This document shows positions 1 through 4,878 of a DNA stretch of 5,190 nucleotides, in pieces. Position 1 is the stretch's first letter. Each line of letters starts with the position of its first letter. The notes beneath the pieces are model-generated. The model was not told the DNA's origin. It saw only the letters and a list, made by a program, of their open reading frames with translations, and made no database searches. The translations under genes and the position numbers were made by a program. This DNA comes from Sulfurovum sp. UBA1140. Lineage in GTDB: Bacteria; Campylobacterota; Campylobacteria; Campylobacterales; Sulfurovaceae. The DNA lies in the NCBI GenBank assembly GCA_002311915.1, contig DCAF01000047.1, forward strand, positions 1 through 5,190, written 5' to 3'.

Positions 1-692
1 TTTTGTAATTCATCAAAAAGTTTAATAAATATAAGTTTAAAAACCTCTTCAAACACATCAACCCCTGCATTTGCTAAAACTTCATCTTCCATATCTAAAA
101 CAATATTTTTAAGACTTCTTTTTTGAGTTTTTAAAATATCTTTTTTGATTAAATCTTCTATTGTAAACTCTTCTTTAAGCACATCTTTTAAAGATTTATT
201 TGCCTTGGGAATATCAGGAATAGGTTCAAAATAATTAGGGTCTTTTCTATGATAATATAGTGTTTGTTCGCCATTTGACCAAATAGCAATAGTTGCACCT
301 GTAGAGTTACAATAACTCTTTAACTGCTCTTTACCATCTTTTAATTTAGGCTTTTTAACTTCTATAACGATATAAGGAACAGTAGGCTGAACTTTATCCA
401 TAATAACAATATCAGCTCGTTTTACTTCTCGCCCAAAATGTACGGCAAATTCTATTTGCATACGACTATAAGGATAGTCATAATCTTTATGAAGTGACAA
501 TAAAAAAAGTTGTCGTACTAACTCTTCTGGTTTTATTTGAATATCTTTTTGTCTAACCAAACATTTTATAAAATTAGTTTGCTTTCCTCGAACTTCTTTT
601 TGAAAAATCAAAGATTCTATCTCTTGTATGTGTTCTGATTTAAATTGTGTTAGTTTGTAGTTGCTGTCTTTTAGTATGTTTTGTATTGTCAT
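1..692 (-). CDS. Restriction-modification fusion protein, N-terminal part (HsdR-type nuclease domain + start of N6-adenine methylase), cut by window edge
   Basis: Translating the minus strand from ATG at 692 gives 230 codons with no stop before the left edge. The first ~170 residues match the HsdR N-terminal nuclease pattern: E81 in QIEFAVHFGR, D94 in RADIVI, E111-V-K113 in YIVIEVKKP, and Q123/Y127 in the QLKSY motif that follows the PD-(D/E)XK core in type I R subunits. Residues 215-228 (EEVFKLIFIKLFDE) resemble the helix that opens HsdM-type N6-adenine methylases. The likely protein therefore cuts and methylates DNA in one chain, like type IIG or HsdR_N-methylase fusions. The catalytic methylase motif (NPPF/NPPY) would lie outside the window. 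The start is the only in-frame ATG before an upstream stop (747-749); the ribosome site is weak (GGA about 10 nt upstream). A stand-alone HsdR_N protein is the alternative. The nuclease domain is well supported, the methylase part moderately. Confidence 0.8.
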   Translation of the reverse strand, partial: MTIQNILKDSNYKLTQFKSEHIQEIESLIFQKEVRGKQTNFIKCLVRQKDIQIKPEELVRQLFLLSLHKDYDYPYSRMQIEFAVHFGREVKRADIVIMDKVQPTVPYIVIEVKKPKLKDGKEQLKSYCNSTGATIAIWSNGEQTLYYHRKDPNYFEPIPDIPKANKSLKDVLKEEFTIEDLIKKDILKTQKRSLKNIVLDMEDEVLANAGVDVFEEVFKLIFIKLFDELQ

Positions 693-725
693 TAAGGGTA
701 TCCATAGGTTTAAATAATTAGCAAT

Positions 726-731
726 ATTATA
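726..731 (-). promoter_or_regulatory. Probable -10 element of the restriction-modification gene
   Basis: The minus strand reads a perfect TATAAT here, 33 bases before the ATG at 692. That would place transcription start near 718-720 and give a leader of about 27 nt. No good -35 hexamer is visible, which is normal for Campylobacterota housekeeping promoters. Confidence 0.5.
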
Positions 732-923
732 TCCAAACAGATTAAATCAAATTTTAAGTCTTTTTAGAGAGTAAAACTCAAACTCTCAATAATTTAACTC
801 TCCTTTATCCTCTATTTCTTCTCTTTTAGAGATTAGTAAAGCCCGTGATATATTGGTTTATAATACCCCAAGAAAAACAAACAATTTTTAAAAAAGTCTA
901 ATTCTTCAAATTCTAAATTTAGA

Positions 924-929
924 TAAAAT
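924..929 (+). promoter_or_regulatory. Probable -10 element of the small plus-strand ORF
   Basis: The sequence TTTAGATAAAATTAG matches the common Campylobacterota -10 style (TAAAAT preceded by a T-rich stretch). It predicts a transcript start near 936, about 19 nt before an AAGGG ribosome-binding sequence context and 55 nt before the first ATG. A second candidate, TATAAT at 859-864, would give a longer leader. Confidence 0.4.
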
Positions 930-990
930 TAGACAATAAAATAAGGGTAAAAAGATAGAGCAGATTACAACCACAGCATTGGGTGGTCGA

Positions 991-1137
991 ATGGTAATGA
1001 TTCTTGAACTAAAAGAGTTTAAAGAGGAAGATGAACGTTTTATTATTGAGATAGAACAAGAGGATGGAAATCTTTTTTGGACTAAGAAAAGTTTTGAATT
1101 TGAGGAGATTTTAGAGATGGGGTTTATCACATTATAG
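991..1137 (+). CDS. Small hypothetical acidic protein (48 aa from ATG; 60 aa if initiated upstream)
   Basis: From ATG 991 the frame encodes 48 residues and ends at TAG 1135-1137. The protein is charged and rich in Glu/Phe/Ile (for example LELKEFKEEDERF, IEIEQEDGNLFWTKK, EFEEILEMGF), with a regular alternation that could form a small beta/alpha fold. It has no signal peptide or membrane segment, and I do not recognise the family. The frame stays open back to 940. A TTG lies at 979, and the best ribosome-binding sequence (AAGGG, 943-947) sits 7 nt before an ATA codon at 955, so the true start may be upstream and unusual. Codon use and composition look coding, while the overlapping minus-strand frame gives only Ser/Ile-rich low-complexity sequence. 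The gene ends right at a hairpin terminator. Real gene likely; start uncertain. Confidence 0.55.
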   Translation: MVMILELKEFKEEDERFIIEIEQEDGNLFWTKKSFEFEEILEMGFITL

Positions 1138-1139
1138 CG

Positions 1140-1164
1140 AAAAACCACCTCTCTTTAAGAGGTG
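1140..1164 (-). terminator. Intrinsic terminator for the PilJ-domain gene, also capping the convergent small ORF
   Basis: A 7-bp inverted repeat (CACCTCT 1146-1152 / AGAGGTG 1158-1164, loop of 5) is followed on the minus strand by GGTTTTT (1146-1140). It begins 10 bases after the stop of the minus-strand gene ending at 1175. The same stem lies 8 bases beyond the stop of the small plus-strand ORF, but its plus-strand tail (ATTTCATT) is a poor T-run, so termination is strongest leftward. Confidence 0.75.
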
Positions 1165-1174
1165 ATTTCATTAA

Positions 1175-1681
1175 TTACAAAACAATATTAAATGCCAACA
1201 TTGGTTCTGTTTGTCTGGTCATGTAACGACCAACAAGTGAAGAGAACTTTGAGTTCTGTTGGTATCGTGTATATGATTTTGTGTAAAGAGTTACAGCTTC
1301 GTCCATTTTAACCATAACTCTTTTAACTCCATCTATAGCTTGTTTGTTATCTGTAGCATTGAGTAGTGCCTTTTCTTTTTTCCAAAGAGCTTGAACCTCA
1401 CTCAGTTTAATGCTAATTTCTGTTAAAGTAGCACCGTTTAAATTCATCTTTGCATCACCATAAGAGAGTCCTGTTAAAATATTTTCAAACTCTGCCTGTA
1501 AAGCTTTAAAACTCTCTTGATTCAATGGTGTTGCTTTTAACTCTTGACTCATTTTTAGTAATAATGCTTGTTGATTTTGTGCAAACTTCATATCATTTAA
1601 AAGTTTAAAATCTTCAGAAGCAGTTAAAATAGTTGTTGATAAAAGTAACATCATGGTTACAATTTTGGTTATTAATTTCAT
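1175..1681 (-). CDS. Secreted PilJ/NarX-type (type IV pili methyl-accepting chemotaxis N-terminal-like) sensor domain protein
   Basis: 168 residues. Residues 1-22 form a signal peptide (MKLITK, then a Met/Leu/Ile/Thr core, likely cleaved near LTA-S-E at 21-22). The mature part fits the PilJ-like helical domain of NarX and PilJ receptors: NQQALLLKMSQEL (36-48) stands where those have the AGRQRMLSQ helix, FENILTGLSYGD (65-76) matches the F..aL..L..G segment, and SEVQALW (94-100) matches the conserved V.aLW helix. There is no transmembrane segment after the signal peptide and no kinase, HAMP or chemotaxis output domain, so it is a free periplasmic single-domain protein. Start ATG 1681 is backed by AAGGGA at 1688-1693. 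It is divergent from a response regulator gene, so it may bind a ligand for, or be a target of, that system (inference). Domain call moderate, secretion firm. Confidence 0.75.
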   Translation of the reverse strand: MKLITKIVTMMLLLSTTILTASEDFKLLNDMKFAQNQQALLLKMSQELKATPLNQESFKALQAEFENILTGLSYGDAKMNLNGATLTEISIKLSEVQALWKKEKALLNATDNKQAIDGVKRVMVKMDEAVTLYTKSYTRYQQNSKFSSLVGRYMTRQTEPMLAFNIVL

Positions 1682-1687
1682 GGTCTA

Positions 1688-1693
1688 TCCCTT
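1688..1693 (-). promoter_or_regulatory. Ribosome-binding site of the PilJ-domain gene
   Basis: AAGGGA on the minus strand lies 6 nt before ATG 1681 and supports that start, which also begins the signal peptide. Confidence 0.7.
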
Positions 1694-1714
1694 GTTTATC
1701 GTTTTATTAAAAAT

Positions 1715-1720
1715 ATTCTA
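1715..1720 (-). promoter_or_regulatory. Candidate -10 element of the PilJ-domain gene
   Basis: TAGAAT on the minus strand, preceded by TGGT, would start transcription near 1708 and give a leader of about 27 nt containing the AAGGGA site. No clear -35 is seen. Other A/T-rich matches exist in this stretch, so the assignment is tentative. Confidence 0.35.
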
Positions 1721-1804
1721 ACCATCAAATGAGCAAGAATAGTGAAAATTAAGCAAAAAACTTATAAAAATATTAAAAAAACAATCTATATTGGTTTTAT
1801 TTTG

Positions 1805-1834
1805 TTGTAACTAAGCTAATTCTATACATATAAT
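1805..1834 (+). promoter_or_regulatory. Candidate upstream promoter of the response regulator gene with TTGTAAC at -35
   Basis: TATAAT at 1829-1834 is preceded, with an 18-bp spacer, by TTGTAA (1805-1810), which can serve as a -35. The surrounding 11 bases (TGTTGTAACTA, 1803-1813) recur exactly at 4855-4865 before the kinase gene, so the site may instead be a regulator half-site overlapping the -35. The leader to the TTG start would be about 85 nt. Confidence 0.4.
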
Positions 1835-1875
1835 AATATCTAAAAATATTAATTCTGAATATCTTATTTTTTAGC

Positions 1876-1881
1876 TACAAT
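1876..1881 (+). promoter_or_regulatory. Candidate proximal -10 element of the response regulator gene
   Basis: TTTTTTAGCTACAATTTCA is a typical Campylobacterota -10 context (TACAAT after a T-run). It predicts a start near 1888 and a 38-nt leader that includes the strong ribosome-binding site. It competes with TATAAT at 1829-1834; both could be used. Confidence 0.4.
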
Positions 1882-1912
1882 TTCACCCATTACATGGTTA
1901 AATAAAAAAGAG

Positions 1913-1919
1913 AAAGGAG
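1913..1919 (+). promoter_or_regulatory. Strong ribosome-binding site that fixes the TTG start of the response regulator
   Basis: AAAGGAG lies 6 nt before TTG 1926. An in-frame TAA at 1920-1922 closes the frame between the site and the TTG, and no earlier or nearby ATG exists in frame, so TTG 1926 is the only start that keeps the whole receiver domain. Confidence 0.85.
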
Positions 1920-1925
1920 TAACTA

Positions 1926-2624
1926 TTGAACCCCTATCCACTAACATTGCTCTATATTGAAGATGATGAAGATATACAGGCCATCTACCTTGATGGCATA
2001 CAAACATTGATAAAAACCATACACTGTGCTAAAGATGGTGAAGAGGGTTATCAACGCTATTTAGAGACCAAGCCTGATATTATTCTACTTGATATTAATA
2101 TGCCCAAACTTGACGGATTAAGTTTGGCAAAGAAAATTAGAGAGATTGACAAAGAGGTGAAAATGATTATCACCACCTCTCATGCCCAACAAGATAAACT
2201 GCTTCAGGCGATTGAGCTTTATCTGGTCAAATATATCCTAAAGCCCATTGATCCTCAAATATTAAAAGATGCCCTACTTAAAGCAGTAAGTGAAATAGAA
2301 GAGCATCGGAGTCAATTGAAAAACAGAATTTTTCTACTTGATGCAGAGGTACTTTGGAACACAAAAGAGGAGCAACTTACTAAAAATAATGTTGAGATAA
2401 AGCTCACCAAAAATGAACGTAGACTTCTGAGTCTACTCTCTAGCGATAAAAGTAGGGTTTTCTCTTTCTTTGAGATATTTGACCATCTCTCTTATGATGA
2501 TTTTGATAAAGAGTATGATGCCAACCAAATAAGAGCCTTAGTAAAGCTTATACGTAAAAAAATACCCAAAGAGTCCATTATTAATGTCTATGGAGAGGGG
2601 TATCGTTTTAACCCGTTAAAGTAG
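1926..2624 (+). CDS. Two-component response regulator, OmpR/PhoB family (receiver + winged helix)
   Basis: 232 residues, the usual length for the family, starting with TTG. The receiver domain (about 6-120) begins LLYIEDDED with acidic pocket D13/D14. It has the phospho-acceptor D56 in LLDINMPKLDG, T84 28 residues later, Y103 and K106-P107, all at standard spacing. The DNA-binding winged helix (about 138-232) shows IKLTKNERRLLSLL, the recognition-helix region YDANQIRALVKLIRKKI (517 onward in the gene, residues ~197-213) and the wing INVYGEGYRF near the C-terminus. The protein should be a cytoplasmic, phosphorylation-dependent transcription factor. It is convergent with the hybrid histidine kinase, overlapping it by 9 bp, and divergent from the secreted PilJ-domain gene. 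Partnership with the kinase is inferred from position. Its target sites may contain TTGTAAC, as that sequence lies before both this gene and the kinase gene. Confidence 0.93.
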   Translation: MNPYPLTLLYIEDDEDIQAIYLDGIQTLIKTIHCAKDGEEGYQRYLETKPDIILLDINMPKLDGLSLAKKIREIDKEVKMIITTSHAQQDKLLQAIELYLVKYILKPIDPQILKDALLKAVSEIEEHRSQLKNRIFLLDAEVLWNTKEEQLTKNNVEIKLTKNERRLLSLLSSDKSRVFSFFEIFDHLSYDDFDKEYDANQIRALVKLIRKKIPKESIINVYGEGYRFNPLK

Positions 2625-4787
2625 TGGTTCTGCCTCTTTAAACTTATACTGTTTAACCAAACATTTAATCTCTAAAAAAAGATTCTCATCACTAGGTGAG
2701 AGCGTATAATTCTCTATCTTGGCAATAGCCTCATTAATACTCTTGGGTCGTTTAGTATGCAAAGCCTTTTTTAATCCATCAAACAATGTATCTCTTAATA
2801 CTCCATTCAGAGATGACTTCTTTTCAAGATTCTCTTTAGAGATATAACGCAACAGTATTTTATAGAGTTTTTCTACCTCAATAGGTTTATTCAGGTGGGC
2901 ATTTATTCCTGCTTGAGCACTCTTCTCCATATCCTCTTTCATTGCATTGGCAGTTAATGCAACAATGGGTATATACTTATCCTCTTCTCGTATTATTTTT
3001 GTCGCCTCATATCCATCCATAAAAGGCATCTGAATATCCATTAGAATCAGTGCATATTTTTTTGATCGGAACATCGCAATTGCTTCTCTACCATCAGAAG
3101 CGATGTCCAACTCTATATTTGAGTGTTCAAGAAGCCCCAAAATAATCTCTTGATTAATGGTATTATCCTCTGCTAAAAGCACTTTACTCTCCGCTAGAAG
3201 CCCAATATCCTCTTTTGATACCCTACTCTCTATCGAAGAGAGAGGAAGAGGTTTTACGATTTTACTCACCATGCTTTTTTTAGCTTCAAGCAGTTCAATT
3301 TCAAAGATAAAACTGCTTCCTATCCCATAAAGACTCTCGAACCATATTCTTCCCCCCATCAACTCAACAATCTGTTTCGAGATGGTAAGCCCCAATCCTG
3401 TTCCACCATAATTTCGAGTGGTACTGCCATCTGCCTGAGAAAAGGCATGAAAAAGTTTTTTCTGTTCACTCTCTTTAATGCCTAAACCTGTATCTCTAAC
3501 TTCAAATCTAAATCTATTTCCCTCAATATTACTAATATATAGGGTCACATCCCCAACAGTGGTAAACTTTACAGCATTACTCAAAAGATTGGTCAAAACC
3601 TGCGAGATACGTAGACTGTCTCCATATAACTCATCGGGAATACTCCTGTCATAACGAATAAAAAGCTTTAATCCTTTGTTTCTAGCCGCAAAAGATACCA
3701 TGTTGATAGAGCTATTAACGGTTTTATGCAGGTTAAAATTAATATTTTCAATGGTCAATTTTCCCGCTTCAATCTTAGATAAATCTAAAATATCATTAAT
3801 AATTGCAAGTAGTATCTTTGATGAGTTATCGATCTGCTCAATATACTTTCGCTGTTTCTTGGTTAAATCAGTCTGTAGCGTTAAGTAACTCATCCCCACA
3901 ATACCATTCATGGGTGTGCGTATCTCATGACTCATATTGGCTAAAAACTCAGATTTTAATTTTGCAGTATATTCTGCTTTCTTTTTAAGTACACAGAGAC
4001 GATTATAATCTTTTTCAAGTTTAGATTGTAAATGGTTGAACCCCTCAATAATCTCTCCTATCTCATCATTTTTTTCCACAACCATCTTTTTAGAAAAATC
4101 AGGTTTCTCGGTTCTTAAGTTTTTCAGAGCCAAAGCGACTTTATCAAATCTTTTTTTAATAGTAAGATACATATAAAAGACCATACCCATCATGGTTAAA
4201 AAAGAGAAAAGAGAAAAAGATAGAGAGAAGTCAAAAAAATTAAAAATATTGGTAGAGAGTTTATCTAAAGAGTTTTCAAATCTTTTTAAAGCATTAGCGT
4301 TTTGATCTTGAAAAAAATTTAAGGTTCTACTTGATAAAAATTGTACCCTATCAAATTTTTCAGCTTGAGGTAAAAAAGTATTGTTTTTTATAGATTCAAA
4401 AATATATTGATAATTAAGAGCAAAATACTCTTGAAAAAGTTTCTCTTGCTCTTTTAATTTTTGAGCATCATTAAGCTTGATTTTTTGAGAAATTTTATTT
4501 AATAGCATAAGATTATCTAAAATTTTATGCTGTTTCTGTTCGGTACGCCGTAGAGTCTCCATATCACCTTCAATTCCTGCTGAACGAAAGGTTGAGGTCA
4601 TCTCTTCAAATATATATAGGTTTTCACGATGCAAAGAGATAATAGAAAAATGTTCAGTTCCCAAACTCTTAAGACTCTTTACACTATCTTTTGTAAAGTG
4701 GTAACTGGTGGTTAAATCCATTACAAAAAACAGTAAAATAGCAAAAAAGATAATACGAAGCTTTTGAAGCATGGTCAGATTAAACAT
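2616..4787 (-). CDS. Membrane hybrid sensor histidine kinase (periplasmic helical sensor, HAMP, HisKA, HATPase_c, receiver)
   Basis: 723 residues. Order: TM1 (~9-25), a periplasmic helical region of ~155 residues (~30-185), TM2 (~186-208), HAMP (~209-262, with DEIG 241-244), HisKA with H287 in NMSHEIRTPMNG, HATPase_c with N404 in NLLSNAVKFT, G1 DTGLGI (432-437) and G2 YGGTGLGL (460-467), a receiver (~535-648) with E540/D541, D584 in LMDIQMPFMDG, T612 and K634-P635, then a ~70-residue helical tail. All catalytic residues are intact. The tail has no recognisable HPt histidine motif, so passing phosphate to a separate regulator probably needs an HPt protein elsewhere or direct transfer from H287. 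The sensor region has no family I can name; it is mostly helical, like four-helix-bundle chemoreceptor sensors. The likely partner is the convergent OmpR-type regulator. It follows the PstS-like gene by 91 bp on the same strand. No clear ribosome-binding site precedes ATG 4787; ATG 4772 is an alternative and would still keep TM1. Confidence 0.93.
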   Translation of the reverse strand: MFNLTMLQKLRIIFFAILLFFVMDLTTSYHFTKDSVKSLKSLGTEHFSIISLHRENLYIFEEMTSTFRSAGIEGDMETLRRTEQKQHKILDNLMLLNKISQKIKLNDAQKLKEQEKLFQEYFALNYQYIFESIKNNTFLPQAEKFDRVQFLSSRTLNFFQDQNANALKRFENSLDKLSTNIFNFFDFSLSFSLFSFLTMMGMVFYMYLTIKKRFDKVALALKNLRTEKPDFSKKMVVEKNDEIGEIIEGFNHLQSKLEKDYNRLCVLKKKAEYTAKLKSEFLANMSHEIRTPMNGIVGMSYLTLQTDLTKKQRKYIEQIDNSSKILLAIINDILDLSKIEAGKLTIENINFNLHKTVNSSINMVSFAARNKGLKLFIRYDRSIPDELYGDSLRISQVLTNLLSNAVKFTTVGDVTLYISNIEGNRFRFEVRDTGLGIKESEQKKLFHAFSQADGSTTRNYGGTGLGLTISKQIVELMGGRIWFESLYGIGSSFIFEIELLEAKKSMVSKIVKPLPLSSIESRVSKEDIGLLAESKVLLAEDNTINQEIILGLLEHSNIELDIASDGREAIAMFRSKKYALILMDIQMPFMDGYEATKIIREEDKYIPIVALTANAMKEDMEKSAQAGINAHLNKPIEVEKLYKILLRYISKENLEKKSSLNGVLRDTLFDGLKKALHTKRPKSINEAIAKIENYTLSPSDENLFLEIKCLVKQYKFKEAEPLL

Positions 4788-4793
4788 GATGAA

Positions 4794-4811
4794 ATTCTAT
4801 AACTTTTTATA
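4794..4811 (-). promoter_or_regulatory. Candidate promoter elements just before the kinase gene
   Basis: Two -10-like hexamers are seen on the minus strand: TATAAA (4811-4806) and TAGAAT (4799-4794). The first gives a leader of roughly 12 nt. The second would put transcription start at the ATG itself. Neither has a convincing -35, and the kinase could also be read through from the PstS-like gene, since no terminator is visible in the 91-bp gap. Confidence 0.3.
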
Positions 4812-4856
4812 TTAAGTTGTATCTGAGTTTAATTGAATTGAATTTAAATAGAGCTG

Positions 4857-4874
4857 TTGTAACTACTTTGTAAC
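4857..4874. repeat. Tandem direct repeat TTGTAAC-N4-TTGTAAC (possible response-regulator box)
   Basis: Two exact 7-bp repeats (4857-4863 and 4868-4874) are separated by TACT, a period of 11 bp. This is the geometry of PhoB-type boxes bound head to tail by OmpR/PhoB-family dimers. It lies in the gap between the PstS-like gene and the kinase gene. The left copy lies within an 11-base sequence (4855-4865) that recurs at 1803-1813 upstream of the response regulator. Binding is inferred; the repeat itself is directly seen. Confidence 0.5.
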
Positions 4875-4878
4875 ACTT

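Larger units (their letters stand above)
693..954. other. Intergenic region between divergent genes, no convincing gene
   Basis: Very AT-rich spacer. On the minus strand it holds the TATAAT of the restriction-modification gene. On the plus strand it holds two promoter-like sites: TATAAT at 859-864 and TAAAAT at 924-929. A 6-bp inverted repeat (GAGAGT 767-772 / ACTCTC 782-787, 9-nt loop) has no T-run in the right place for a terminator. The run at 786-857 on the minus strand can be read as a 23-codon frame without a start codon, which is discussed among the findings. Nothing else stands out. Confidence 0.6.

Noticed and set aside
767..787. GAGAGT/ACTCTC hairpin as a terminator
   Set aside because: Short stem, 9-nt loop and no following T-tract in either useful direction, and no gene ends next to it.
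906..1148. 80-codon open frame on the minus strand
   Set aside because: The product is a Ser/Ile-rich low-complexity sequence opposite a Glu/Lys-rich plus-strand frame, as expected for an antisense shadow. It also overlaps the terminator and has no convincing ribosome-binding site.
1894..1905. ATG GTT AAA TAA mini-frame in the response regulator leader, as an upstream peptide
   Set aside because: Three codons with no ribosome-binding site and no sign of regulation; likely chance in A/T-rich DNA.
2616..2641. Inverted repeat TTAAAG / CTTTAA across the convergent gene ends as a possible bidirectional terminator
   Set aside because: The stem is only 6 A/T-rich pairs with a 14-nt loop and no T-run on either strand, so it is unlikely to terminate.
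3676..3988. Two overlapping plus-strand open frames (70 and 61 codons)
   Set aside because: They lie opposite the HisKA/HATPase part of the histidine kinase, whose reading frame is fully conserved; they are antisense shadows.
4827..4848. AATTG/AATTG/AATTT short repeats as an iteron or attachment site
   Set aside because: Three imperfect 5-mers in A/T-rich intergenic DNA, with no integrase, replication gene or flanking duplication in view.
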